Notes: a model not told the origin generated them from the sequence alone. 64,000 nt of DNA from Punica granatum (GCF_007655135.1 NC_045127.1:42915538-42979537), one strand, 5' to 3'; positions 11,836 through 23,604 are shown, counted from the stretch's first letter. Made by a program: numbers and translations.

Positions 11836-12197
11836 TGACGCAGCGTACACGCGAGTAACTGTCACAGACCCGTTGATTTCGCAAATATCGGAACTACGAC
11901 CTTCAATTCCCTATTGATTCTTCAAATACCTAGGTAATTGGTATCCAACTCGGATCGAACCCAAGAATGGGCAAAGAGCACGATAGCTCTAATCTTTTTT
12001 ACATGATTAAAAAAAAAACAACACCAACAACAACTGTCTTTAATCCTAAGGTTTTACAAAGGTTAAATCGGAATTAAAACACCTAAATTGCACGAAAGAC
12101 ATAAACTATTCCTAAAATTGCAAAAACGCTCAAATAACATTAAAATACTATTTTGATGCCATAAACGATGGAATTCGCCTTAAATCTCGTCATTTCA
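11836..12197 (-). repeat. 5' LTR of the gypsy element
   Basis: About 362 bases, matching 9944-10290 in direct orientation. Confidence 0.8.
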
Positions 12198-13733
12198 CTG
12201 CCAAAGGCGTGAGTTGTGCTCCTAAGACCGTTTCCTTGAAAACAGGGTCGTCAGAACTTGTTTTTCTCCAGGTACCGATTTGCCACGTCTTCTACCGCAT
12301 CATAAGCCCATTGAATTTGCAATCTAATTTCTCAATAGATAAGGGTATGACAGTGGCTGTTATTTTGCTTTAGAAACTAAAGCACGTACTAAAGTCCAGT
12401 ATAATGCATGGAGAATAATGTCAAAGCCGGGGTTGAGAATACAAAACCCCAAGCTACGTTGCATTCAGACTGTTGAGCTAAATGTGTGTAGCAAAGATTG
12501 GAAGAAATTATACATATAGCTGGCGGGTCAAATTGGACAACTGGGAAACCAAACAAGACAAGAATGTTACAGTCGATCCGAGTTTCCTATCTGATGTGAG
12601 ATTCACGTTTAGATGCCATACTCATCTCGCTCGGTATCTTTCATAAAATTTATCTTTTTTTGGTTACATTTCACAAAATTGTCTATGCTCTATAGATATC
12701 TATCTAATAACTTCTCGACAGAAAAGAAAAAAAAATAGGCGACAAAAGTAACACGAACCGCACATACTGTTGTCACCCCGGCTGCAAGTAAACAAGGCCT
12801 AGGCGCCAGTTCTTGCTTAACCGGAGATGATCGAGATTTCTCATCATTCTCTCAGAACAATCTTATTTATTATTGAAGGAAACCAACCGAATTCCCCTCA
12901 TAATCCTCGTGATCATTTCATCAGTTGAAGAATTATGTGGAAAATCCGGTTGGTTACCTTCGATACTTATCGCATGAGTGTAGCAGCCGGCCTGTGGAAA
13001 AACCCTAGTGGGGAACTCTCATTAGGTTTTCAAGACATTGGAATTCAAATGTTTCGTACTTGATTCTTGACAATGACTAGGTGTTCTCCCTTGTAATCGA
13101 GAAACTGTACACATGATGCAACAAAGTAAGGTCGGTGAGAATTAGATGCATTCGTAATTATGTTTCTGGATAAGTTCCACAAGAAGATTAAAAGAACAAT
13201 TCAAATAGAATGTAGATTTTAATTTGTTTTAATCAAAGATCAAACCAACTGAGCTATCAATTTGATGGGGTTCATAAGAGTCGAGTATCTCCAATAGTTA
13301 TAAAGCATAAATTTGCTGGTTTTAACGTGAAATCAACATTGGTGATACGTACACGTTATCAAAGGTCAGTTAACCAGTAAGGCCAAGTCGAACCCATCGA
13401 TTTTTTTCTTTTAGATAACAACATCGAGCCTACGAGACCCTCCATTCTTTTTGTGACTTCCATTGATCAAGTCTAGACACCTTATATTTCTTAGGGTAGT
13501 CAGCTTGTATTATAATTCGTTCGCCTAAATATATACTGTCCTTGACCAAAAAAAAAAGTCCATCCATATTCTCGTAGTTCCAAAAATACTTTTACTCAAT
13601 TAATATAACACCTCATGCGATAAATATATGTATGTCTGTGAAAGTATATCTGAATAATTATTTTTCATTATTTGCATGAGGTGTTCTTCCAAGAGTTCTG
13701 TTTACTAGACGGTCCAAGTGTTTTTTTTAATTA
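12198..13733. other. intergenic DNA
   Basis: No gene or classified repeat is recognised; mixed-complexity sequence without ORFs above 60 codons. Confidence 0.35.
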
Positions 13734-14207
13734 GGATTAATAACAAAAAAAACATAAAATTTTCACATTTTAATAATTTTAACACAAATTTTTTTTCTTA
13801 ACCTAAAAATGTACAAACTTTCAATATGATAATAATTCTAGCACGGCGTCAAATTTTCCATTAATTTGGAGGAAATCGACGCCACAGAGCGTTGACCCCA
13901 ATCAGAAAAGGGCGTCGTCGACCCCAATCAGGGAGTGATGGCCAGAGTCGTGGCTCCACCCGCCAGAATCGGGAAAATCCTCAAGTTGAGGGTTCTCTCA
14001 ATTCCTAGGGGTGGGGGCCTCGATTCGGGCCACCACCCCCCGATTGGGATCGCTGGCGCCCTCTGTGGCCTCGATTCCGTTCAAATTAACTGAAAATTTG
14101 ACGTCGTACTAAAATAAGTTTGTGCTTTTTTAAGTTAAGGAAAAAATTTGTGTTAAAATTATTAAAATATGAGAAATTTGTACTCTTTTTTTTTTTGTTA
14201 TTAACCA
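13734..14207. mobile_element. Mutator-like non-autonomous element with long TIRs and a GC-rich core
   Basis: The left arm (13734 to about 13870: GGATTAATAAC, TTTTAATAATTTTAACACAAA, GACGTCAAATTTT-like end) recurs inverted in the right arm (about 14085-14207). Arms are roughly 120-130 bases and imperfect. Flanks TTTTAATTA (13725-13733) and TTTGAATTA (14208-14216) are a 9-base target duplication with one mismatch, the size made by Mutator-like transposases. The roughly 200-base core is strikingly GC-rich (GGTGGGGGCCTCGATTCGGG) and resembles the core of the element at 22530-23604. No transposase is encoded. Confidence 0.75.
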
Positions 14208-15177
14208 TTTGAATTATATATAAGGTTACAATATTGAAATGCTATTGCTGAAGTGTTTGCAACGAGAATGAGATTAATGACACTTTCCCCGTAACATAGA
14301 AAACCAATTAGTATTTCTGGATTCGACTTTCGTCAGTCATATTTCGTTTCAATTGCTTTATTTCAACTTTCTTGTTTTCCTGTTCGGCCATGAGCCTCAT
14401 CCAATAATTCAAGAAAAGTTGCTGATCGAGTTGGTAATTCATTTTCCGCCACATTAATTAATCATTTAATCGCAGCTATTATATATATTTTCAGTGGTCC
14501 AGAATTTTCTGTCAAAATATGGCACAGAAATATTAGTAATTTTCGAAAATATATATAGTAGAGAAAAACGTTTCAAATTGTTTGGTTATCTATATGTGAG
14601 GTGGCTTTGGCTGTATATGCGGAAGCCAATCCGATTCCATATACATGACCATGACCAATTGTTTTGCATATATGTACGGCAAATTTACAATGTTGATGCA
14701 CACGACAAAAATAAAATGTCTATCAATTTGTATACACCAACCTTTAATAATTCATGGAAAAAAAACTCGAGAAAAGCATTATTATATGTGTATAATTGCA
14801 TAAATTATCAAGTTAACAGTAATCAAATTTCAATCTGTTTAGAACATAAACATATGAGAGTGTGTGTATATTGGCGAAATTATCCTCGAAAAAAAGATCA
14901 TTCGTGTTTATCTTTACTCTCGTTGAGCCGATCGGACTTCTTGATTTGTTTGGTTCTCATGGTTTTGTTTTGCTTATGACGCACCGATCTTACATATATA
15001 TGGTTCTTTTGCCTTCGTTCCTAGTTAACATATGGTCTTTTCCCTTAGGGGAAACTCTTTTGTCTTATACTTCTTATATCTTAATACTATTATTTAACGA
15101 AAACATGATTTTGTAACTATTACCTCATTATAGGATGTGATCAAAAAATCTAAAATACCCCTTATTCTTGGTTTAAA
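14208..15177. other. AT-rich intergenic DNA
   Basis: No gene is recognised. The 161-codon ORF at 14494-14979 is AT-driven and resembles nothing. From about 15063 a block related to the Helitron-like 5' end at 15178 is present, so two such ends lie in tandem. Confidence 0.4.
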
Positions 15178-16389
15178 TCTTATTTTATACTTTCCATATC
15201 TTGTACTATTATTTAAGCAAAATTCGATTTTATAACTACCATCTTATTATGGGATGTAGTTGAAAATTCGAAAATAACCATATTCTTAGTCTAAGTATGA
15301 TATAATTTAAATAAATGAGATGAATTAAAGGAGAATAATATTGATTACTTAATATTATTCTCAGCTCTCTCTATTTTTTCACGTGTCAACCTCTCTTTAT
15401 TTTGTCTTTTTCTCTCAATCTCCTATTCCACGTTCTATCATGTTATTTTTTTATTCTTCCTCTTCCAAATTAATCAATCCATTAGAGTATTGAGAAAAAA
15501 TTATTATGGCTGAAAAGCAGTATGCATGAATCAAGCCATGCTATGCTCAAGTAAGTTTCTAATTTTTAATTATACGAGGAAATGTGAAGCGATAATCCAT
15601 TTATAACCTATACTATTTGAACCTGCTTTACTTATTTAAAATACAATATCTTGAATGGCCCGAATTTTGTATAAATATTAAAAATTGTATGGTACTCATC
15701 TATATATATAAATATAAACTCGAATACAACAGCATTAAATAGTGATTAATTGTATATATATACAATTAATTCATATTATTTATCAAATAAATAAATATAT
15801 ATGTTCTAGAAATATATATAAACATACTTATATATATGAAAATCAATTTTAGTAATTTTTTTAAATAATTATCAGTAGATAAGGGATTGTATATTTGTTT
15901 AGATATATAAAAACTTCTATATTTGTTATTTTAGTTGAAATTTTTTATTACTAAAATATAATATAATTTTTCACTTTATATAATTATGCACATTTAATAT
16001 AATTATATAATTAGTGAACAGATCTGGAAAGAAAGGCTCACTTTTAGAGTTAACTATATTTTCTCTTTATAATATAAATCATACAATCATCATAGGATTT
16101 AAATAAAATTTATAATATAAATCACACAATCATCATAGTAAATAAAATTTATTAATACTATGTAAAAGTGAAAATAAGGACGAATATTAAATAAATTAAG
16201 TATTGTCATACTATATTAAATTTATATAGTGTAAAACAAATTTTGCATGTTATATAAATTTGTAACTATAAAATCCACGTTAACAAATGTTATTGAATTA
16301 AATTTCTTATAATATAAATAAATGGAATTTTCTATCGTCAATTTTTGTTTATAGAATCCGTGCAACACACGTGTGATCTAAAAACCTAG
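15178..16389 (+). mobile_element. candidate non-autonomous Helitron
   Basis: The left end reads TCTTATTTTATACTTTCC and TACTATTATTTAAG after an A, a form common at plant Helitron 5' ends. The right end has a short GC-rich hairpin (CCGTGCAACACACGTG) followed by AACCTAG and then T, fitting the 3' CTRR terminus inserted between A and T. The inside is very AT-rich with no Rep/helicase. Boundaries rest on end motifs alone; the related block at 15063 could be the true 5' end. Confidence 0.4.
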
Positions 16390-17082
16390 TAATATAATAA
16401 TTTGATATATATTTTGGATATTCTTATAATAACTTAACAATATTTTGTAAATATTTATTTATTATTTTTCAGATAATAAATAATGTTAAAGATAGTACTA
16501 CAACATCTATAGATATGATATAATATCGATGTCAAAAGTAACAAAAAAATTAGTTAAAACAAGTTTTATAATAAGGTCGGTACTAACATGATATTTTAAT
16601 TCTCTAATTAGACAATTATGGCAGTTTCGCTTGTCAATTTAGCCTTGGAACTGTACATTAATTATTAAAATTAATTCCTAGTGCAGAAAAAAATGCTGAC
16701 ACGTGCCAAAAATGTTATCCTTTTCGTATGAAGAGCACAATCTCAAAATAGTGGGAATTTCTACATTGATCCTCTGGGTGCGTTGGACCTTCAGATCCCC
16801 ATTGGAGGAAAAAAAGAAATCGCGAAAAAATAATTTAATAGTAAATTAAATTAGCAGCGATGGGATTTTATTTACAATACATGAGTTTTAGACACATTAA
16901 AAACATCACGTAATAAGAATCAAACCGAAATTTAAAAGAGATTAATCCCAATTAATTGGGTAAGAATACCTATGATTAAAAAAAAAACTGACACGCAATT
17001 ACAAGGTTCTTATTTATTAGATTAATTTGGTCTTTGTTCACCACAAAATTATTTTGGTCTTTAATTTCTTAGAGCCAATTGC
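16390..17082. other. AT-rich intergenic DNA
   Basis: Nothing recognisable. Confidence 0.4.
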
Positions 17083-17442
17083 AATTTTCACCCTATACCT
17101 TATAGTGCTTTAAATTGTCCCAAACCTTCAAAAAGTTGCATGGAATCCCAATCTACTTGGGATATAAGCACGGTGCTTCCTTACAGCCGGAATTGAGCCA
17201 TCTCCACCCAAATCACTCTCCCTATCCTTAGGGTCTCTTTTCCTGGGTGGTGATGGCTCAACTTTGGCCAGCACAGGTGCAAGTGAGGTCATGCGACTCA
17301 TTTCAACTGGAAAGGTAGCCAAAGTATGTCTAAGACAACACCTAGCTTATTTCTCAAATAGGTCCGGTGTAACTTGTAACTTATCGAAGGTTGGGGGCTC
17401 ATACCAAAAGTGCCCCAAAGAACAGGATGAAAATTGCGATTA
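17083..17442. mobile_element. TIR element with an internal non-repetitive segment (Pack-MULE-like candidate)
   Basis: Arms of about 65 bases face each other: left GCAATTTTCACCCTATACC...CCCAAACCTTCAAAAAGTTGC and, inverted at the right, GCAATTTTCATCCTGTTC...CCCCCAACCTTCGATAAGTTAC. Between them, on the minus strand, is a GC-richer 64-codon frame (17322-17128) with PSPPRKRDPKDRESDLGGDG that looks like a captured piece of coding sequence, but I do not recognise the source. No clean target duplication was found. Confidence 0.5.
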
Positions 17443-17788
17443 ATTATCAAAATTTTCTTCCCAGGTAGAAGGTTGCCATTGCTTTTACTTTATGCGATAA
17501 TGGTGGCATGTAATAACGTCACACACCGGCTGCCCCCCCTACATTTCCAAAATTGAATATTAAAATATAAATTCTATCATTCTCAATTAAACAAGACAAG
17601 TTAAGGAATTTTAAACTTTTATTAGAACCTCTAAAAAACAAAAAACAAAAAAGTCAAATAGTAAAAAAATCTTAGGGTGCATTTATAGTTTTTAAGGGAG
17701 CAAAATTTTAATAGTTTGTACGCATGAGGGGCATTTATATTAAAACTTGCAAATGTCAGTGCGCCAAGTGCCCCCCACCCTCAGATAA
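17443..17788. other. intergenic DNA
   Basis: No gene. A short 78-codon ORF begins at 17724 and runs into the next TIR element; it is not credible as a protein. Confidence 0.35.
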
Positions 17789-18244
17789 GGGTGTAAACGA
17801 GTCAAGCCGAGCTCGAACCTATATGGTTACAGCTCGGCTCGTCAATTTGCTTTTGAGTTTGGGCTTGACCTTGAGTCTGGTCAAGTCTGAATATCCGAAT
17901 TCGAGCTCAGCTCGTCAAATAAATCGGAGGCTCTGGCAGCTCGACCTAGGCCAAGTATAATATCTTACAATATATAATCCAACGATACCGATTACAATTT
18001 GATATTACTTGATAGTTATCAAATTCAAATCACATCCTCTTCATCGAGCTGAGCGGCAGCCTAGGCTATAACAATTAATAATATATACATATATATAATA
18101 AAAAAAACTCATTCAGGCTCACGAGCTTTTTGAACCGAATATTATTGAACTCGGTTGGCTCGTTTGACTAGCGAATTCAAGCTTTCATCGAGTCGAACCC
18201 AAACCGGAACCATTCGTGAATCGTCTCGTCTCACTTACACCCCC
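17789..18244. mobile_element. short TIR element with GGGTGTAAACGAG-type ends
   Basis: The left end GGGTGTAAACGAGTCAAGCC and the inverted right end GGGGTGTAAGTGAGACGAGAC form imperfect terminal inverted repeats. Inside, AGCTCGGCTCG-type words recur in both orientations. This is a common plant non-autonomous DNA-transposon style. Superfamily is not settled because no convincing target duplication is visible. Confidence 0.55.
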
Positions 18245-20505
18245 TCAAGTGGCTCCCTCCCTGAGCTTAAGCTAGGACCTATGTGTTTGCACTTGATGTA
18301 CTCTGTGCCTTTACTCATCAAGATACTAATAATGACGTTTGTATCTTTGAAGGGTTTTTTGACCGTAAACGGATACAATAATAAATCATAAGACATGGCA
18401 ACCAGAGTCAACTAGCTAGTAGTGGGCATTACCGGGCATTGACGATCATCGCCGGATAAGCCGAGTCGATGCTGATGAGTGATGAGTGATGACTGAGTGG
18501 GGCGGTATTAGATTTTCGGGCATTATTGGATTGTTTGGGCACCATATGTAAGAAGGGAAAGGGACGTCATTATCTTTTGGACTAAACAATCAGTTCTTTG
18601 CGGGGCAACATTCGACCGTTTAGACGACATTAATTAAGGTTTCCCTTTTCGAGTGTGTTCCACGTGCCAGTGTGTTGTTAAGGTTCCAATGCTATTGGTT
18701 GAAATTGCCCAATTGAAGATTCTAAAGGCTTCATCATGAGATTTAGATGAAGGGATTGGTCAAAGCCCACCCAATCAGAACTCGTACGGCCGATCCATAA
18801 ATTATTTCATAATATCAACGGAGAGGAGACCTCGACGGTTGTGCTGTACATTGAGGCATGCGATCCATGATTGGTTCAATTGTCCCCGACAATGGCTGAT
18901 AATTGTGCCGTCCACTGCGGTGAGGTATAGGGACAGATGTCCTCATAGGAGTACTAATTAATGATGATTAATTAATTAATCATTATTTGTTTCAGATTGA
19001 AATTTGGTTGATTAAGGGAATGAAGTTTGATGCAGCGATATCGCTCTCGATATGAGAATTTGGGATCAAGAGATTTTAGATTTGATTTTCACCAGTGAAA
19101 CTCCACATATCTTTTTATTTCCTTTTGCCTATCTCTTTCCACGTCCAAAATCTCTCATTTATTATAAAATTAGAACGGTCTATTATCTTGATTTTTTCTA
19201 TCAAAAGGAAAAAACTAAAAATAAAAAAAAGAATACGTGCCTTTTTTAATGATAAATTTATAATGTCTTGCTTTACCTATAGTGTGTTGATTTTTTAAAC
19301 AAAAAATGTATCCATATGGGGTACTGATGTTTAGATAATACGAGTAAATAATTCTCATAAGTAAGATAGGCCAATCACAAAGTGCCTCCTCATATCATCT
19401 TGGAAAGTGAATATTCAATTGAATTTTTAATTTAAGAGACCTAAATTGCCTCAAAAGAAAAAGAAAAAAATCAGAATGGCTTGTGACCCCATGCTGTGCT
19501 AATCTAGCCTTCGAAATATACAAGAATAAGAAAAAAAATCCAACTATTATGACCCGTTTGGTAGCCCCGAATGGGCTTTCTGGTTCCGGACTGATTCAGT
19601 ACGGAAGGCCCACTCCTTGGTTTGGTTGCAATATAAGGTCCGTAAAGAGCTTTCCGGATCGGGCAACATTCCGGCCCATTCGGTAAAGAAATTTCCAGAT
19701 CATCCAATACGTATTAGCCATTCCGGCCTGATTCTCTATGGCCCGTTGGACTTAAATAATGTGAAATACCACTTTTACCCACAACTATTCATCGAATTTC
19801 TTTTAGTCTGCCACTCTATTTACTGCCCTCTTTTGACTGCGAGAGACGCCTTCCTCGACCGATCCCGGGCCGATGAAGTCAGACCGCCTTATATTGGCGT
19901 TATTAAGCGAACAGAATACATGTCCCCTGAGGTCCTTTTATATATATATATATATATATATATACGGTGAAGCAAATAGAAGCCATTATTAAAGAAATAA
20001 ATTTATACATAACAAAGATTGAGGAATTTATATATAATTAATTACATCTAATCTACAGCTAAGTGTCTCCATATGGTGACAGCTGTCCACTTGAGTGCTG
20101 AGTAACATGATTTCTCTCTCACTATATAATTCATCCTTCCGCAAAATCATTTCTTTTAATGATTCATTTTTTTAAGACGCACAAAATAATTATAATCCTT
20201 TTTCTATTGGTAGGAGAATTACCTAGCAGTAGTATTACATATTAACACTATAGCTAAAGTACGAACTCCGAAATATTTCTTCAAAGTGGATAGGAGGGTA
20301 CAAACCTGAAAATGAAAATAACAGATAATCGATACCGATAGACTTCTTTGCTGCAATAATAGATTTCCTCTGCAATCTTTATAATCAACAAGGAAAAAAA
20401 AAAACGACTTGCACGTAGTGGAACGTGATATTTTATAAATTAAAGTGAATCATACGATATATACTAACTTGCAGCTTTTGTTCTTTATTTATTTCTTTGT
20501 AGCAG
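18245..20505. other. intergenic DNA
   Basis: No gene is recognised. A block at 19545-19760 is GC-richer with repeated TTCCGG/CCGGAA words and may be a transposon piece. A (TA)n tract lies at 19938-19964. The last 30 bases read like a pyrimidine-rich acceptor (TTTCTTTGTAG) directly before the ORF at 20506, so an upstream exon may exist. Confidence 0.35.
19938..19964. repeat. (TA)n microsatellite
   Basis: An uninterrupted TA run of about 27 bases. Similar runs occur near 9857, 21031 and 23187. Confidence 0.9.
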
Positions 20506-20925
20506 ATGGACAACGTCATACATGTTCCCATCGATTTTGAGAAGCTCCTGAAGAAGATAATGATAACGTTGAATCTACATAAACCAGTATATACATATGA
20601 AGTCGATCAACGGGAAAATCAATGCCGGGCAGTTCTCACTACTTATCGTCATCAAAACTTCTTAATTCAAATGGGCAGCTCATGCATGTATAAAGATATC
20701 AGAGCTGCAGAGGATTATGTAGCTGAGAGAGCCGTGAAGGAATTGAAAAGGCATTACAACTTAGAAATACATTATTTCAATTTCATTGAGCTCAACCATT
20801 ATCGTGAGCATTACTATTCCTTGAGCGCAATATATGATGGTCTTTTAGACGTGTATAGAGCCCTTTGTAACTGGTTTTTCCAAGAGGGAGGGCCATCCGA
20901 AAGAAATGTTCGATTACTATGTTAG
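20506..20925 (+). CDS. small protein with a dsRNA-binding-domain-like pattern
   Basis: A 139-codon frame. Residues about 11-85 follow the alpha-beta-beta-beta-alpha layout of a double-stranded-RNA-binding domain: an N-terminal helix (FEKLLKKIMITLNL), PVYTYEV, then CRAVLTTYRHQNFLIQMGSS and a C-terminal helix (YKDIRAAEDYVAERAVKEL) like the conserved AAE..AA..AL..L helix. The usual KKxAK basic contact residues in that helix are weak, so RNA binding is uncertain. The tail (86-139) is tyrosine- and histidine-rich and not recognised. The acceptor-like sequence just before the ATG suggests it could be the last exon of a longer gene. It could also be a decayed duplicate. Confidence 0.45.
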   Translation: MDNVIHVPIDFEKLLKKIMITLNLHKPVYTYEVDQRENQCRAVLTTYRHQNFLIQMGSSCMYKDIRAAEDYVAERAVKELKRHYNLEIHYFNFIELNHYREHYYSLSAIYDGLLDVYRALCNWFFQEGGPSERNVRLLC

Positions 20926-21104
20926 TATATGGGAATGTATGTACATGCTAAACTCCCATGTGTTTTGTTTAAGTAGATTTTTTTTTTTGTGGGTTTTGTT
21001 TAAGCAGTATGATAGACAGAAAATATGTGTATATATATATATATATATATCTAAGTTGTTATGTGTTGACAAGGCTGTTATGTTTTGACGATGTATGCCT
21101 TTTC

Positions 21105-21800
21105 TTTTCTTTTTCTTTTTTTTGCTGAATAAGATATTTCATTAATACTAAGTAGTAGCATCTACATTTGCAATTGGATTTAGGTCCGGATACCCATCAT
21201 AAATACATATAGTGAATGAAAATTTGACATTGAGCCAAATTGGCCCAAGTCATGAGCGAGGGTATTGTTTGACCTAGGAATCTATGAGCATAACAATTCC
21301 GAAAAAAGATTGAGAGTAGAGATTATATCCTTAATTATGCTCCTAATCTCCCATGGAGTACTATGTGGATATAAAATTGCTTCTACCAATAGTAAGGCGT
21401 CACATCGTAACCAAATCTTAGTTGATCCTCTTTCCGCAGTTATGGTTAGGGCGAGGAGGGCCTGCTCGGGCCTCTGCCTGGAGTAATTTGTCTTTGTGGG
21501 AGATATGGAACCATGATAGTATTTGAGGACTATCCGGTTGCTAGATGACTCCTGAGAGGCATGATCGGGTGTTGTTCCATAATGCATCCATACTGATGAT
21601 TCTCCATTCCGGTCTTGTAGGTTGCTGTGATATTACGAGTTGCAATGATGATGTGTACGAGCTTCCTTCTTGTTTTCCCGCATTGCGTCCACTCTTGTTG
21701 TGCTCCATGAAAGACCTTTTGATTCTTTTGATAGCTTCGTGGAGGTTCGGTGGTTTTCCTGCATGCAAAACATTATTGTGGGAGTTCCATAATTGATAAA
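21105..21800 (-). mobile_element. LINE 3' end fragment with RNase H-like domain, decayed
   Basis: On the minus strand a frame (21587-21282) reads EQALLALTITAERGSTKIW and then LRCDALLLVEAIL, the middle of the RNase H (RVT_3) domain found at the C-terminus of plant LINE polyproteins. Upstream text (LWNSHNNVLHAGKPPN, near 21790-21740) fits the linker before it. Downstream, broken text FNNTLAHDLGQFGS fits the domain end. A TAATGAAATATC...A-rich tail at 21105-21135 marks the LINE 3' end. Frames are broken, so it is not functional. Confidence 0.65.
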
Positions 21801-22529
21801 GAGTGATTGTTGCATATAGATGTATGCTTATATATGTAAGAAGTATTCACTTTTATTTTTTTGTTATGTATGATGTTCTGTTTTTTTTTGTTTTATATGT
21901 AACTGCAAAAACCACAGTCGTGTTTGTAATAAATTTGCAAAGAATTATAATTAGAAACAAAAATTAGCAGCCTATTTGTTTACGTATTGAGGGACTCAAA
22001 TTTTCTAAGGTTTTTTGGCCAAAATAAAAATTTACATAAAAGTCCATACAGCTACAATTATGAAAAACAATGATTAAAATAAGAGCATATAATAATTGTT
22101 TAAATAAATGAAAAATTAGGTTACCTCTCAATAAGACATTAAATATTAGTTTATATGTCTTTAAAGTTTGGATTTAACATGTATATCTGGCAATCGTTCA
22201 AATAGATGGTAAAGATTACTTTCTATTCAAAAGACAGAATAAAGATAGAAGATCTATATATTTATTTATTGTTCTAGCATGTCGGGATCTATATATGTAT
22301 ATTTGGTGAACTTGAAATGTTATATATACTTTTAATTATCAAAAAAAAAAGTTATATATACACTCTGCCGAAAAAAGTTATATATTGACCAAAAAGCTAA
22401 TAATTAGATTTTAATTTTTAATTTTTTAAAATGGAGGACATTTAAGTCATTTCCAATTGGGCCTTGTAATTCCATCTTAATTCCATGTGACCGACTCTAT
22501 ACTACCAAACAATGGCATTGATTAATTTT
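21801..22529. other. AT-rich intergenic DNA
   Basis: Nothing recognisable. Its last bases ATTAATTTT (22521-22529) are the left target duplication of the next element. Confidence 0.4.
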
Positions 22530-23183
22530 TGGGTTAATTTGCTAGAAAAGCACGACATTTGCACCTTCTTCTTTTCTTTTTTTTTCTAAATATAACATTA
22601 CCTTTAGTTAATAACATAGAAATGCATGACCTCTACATTTTTTTTTAAATATAGCACGACTTTTTGATAATCGCAAAAAATTGCATAACTTTCACATTTT
22701 TTTCCTAAATATAGCACGATATTTAAGAAATAGTACAGAAATGCACAATCTTAAGGATTAGCTGCGATTCTAGTACAACATCAATTATTCGTCAAATGTG
22801 ACGGTAACAGCTAGCGACGTCTCGTGGCACAATATGATTAGACAAGAGGGACTCACATATTTTTAATTAATTAAAAATAATTCTAAAAATTTAAAAATTA
22901 AAAAGAAAGAATTTTTTCTGAAACGAAAAGAAAGAACGGAGTGGACAATAGATTGCAGGAACGCAATTGGGGGCCCTACCGCTGAAAAAGCCTCCAATTT
23001 TCGGGGCTCTTTTGATTCCGGCAGTGGGTGCCTCAATTACGGCCACCACTCACATAATCAGAGTCCTACTACGTACGGCAATCCCAATTGGGAGATGGTA
23101 GCCATTGGCATATCTCTAGTATAATGACATAACTTCTTAAATTTTAGATTGGATCGAAAATATATCTACTAGAAATTACACAA

Positions 23184-23218
<35 letters not shown>

Positions 23219-23604
23219 ATAGCCACCACCGTCGGCCCCTCTTCCTTTCCTCTTATTAAGTTGAATCCCCATTCTTTTCTTTTAATTTTTTGAATTTTTG
23301 AATTAAATCAAAATCTTGTGAGGTCTACTCGTCCAATCATGTTGTGCCACGTAGCATCGTTAGCTCCACATTAGTCGTTATCATTACAATTCGATGAAAT
23401 AATTGACGTCGTGCTAGATGCGCAACTACAGGTGAAGGCAATGCATTTCTGTGCTATTTTTTAAAGCCGTGCTATATAAGTACAAAGGTCGTGCTATATT
23501 TAGGAAGAAATGCAAATGTTGTATATTTTTGTGTTATTTTTTAAAAATATTGCTATATTTAGAAAAAAAAAGTGCAAATATCGTACTTTTCTAGGTGATT
23601 AACT
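22530..23604. mobile_element. Mutator-like non-autonomous element with about 330-base TIRs
   Basis: The left arm (TTAATTTGCTAGAAAAGCACGA...TCTCGTGGCACAATATGATTAGACAAG) recurs inverted at the right (AATCACCTAGAAAAGTACGA...ACGTGGCACAACATGATTGGACGAG), so each arm is over 300 bases and imperfect. Identical 9-base flanks ATTAATTTT (22521-22529 and 23605-23613) are the hallmark target duplication of Mutator-like elements. The words TAGCACGA and AAATATAGCACGA are repeated within the arms. The core includes GTGGGTGCCTCAATTACGGCC, similar to the core at 13734-14207, and a (TA)n tract near 23187-23214. No transposase is present. Confidence 0.82.

Larger units (their letters stand above)
9944..12197 (-). 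mobile_element. Ty3/gypsy LTR retrotransposon, internally deleted, minus strand
   Basis: Two direct repeats (11836-12197 as 5' LTR and 9944-10290 as 3' LTR in minus orientation) start TGAAATGACGAG and end CGTCA on the minus strand. They flank a 1.5-kb interior. Just inside the 5' LTR the minus strand reads TGGTCAGAGTTGCG, a primer-site-like sequence. The interior holds gag and the start of protease only; reverse transcriptase, RNase H and integrase are missing. No clear target duplication is seen. A short match (CTGCCA..GGCGT) follows both repeats on the plus side, so the outer boundary is not certain. Confidence 0.8.

Noticed and set aside
14494..14979. 161-codon plus-strand ORF
   Set aside because: AT-driven composition rich in Asn, Ile, Lys and Tyr, no domain, no promoter or splice context; length is within chance for such DNA.
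19545..19760. GC-richer block with TTCCGG repeats as a TIR element
   Set aside because: The similar ends are in direct rather than inverted orientation and no target duplication is visible.
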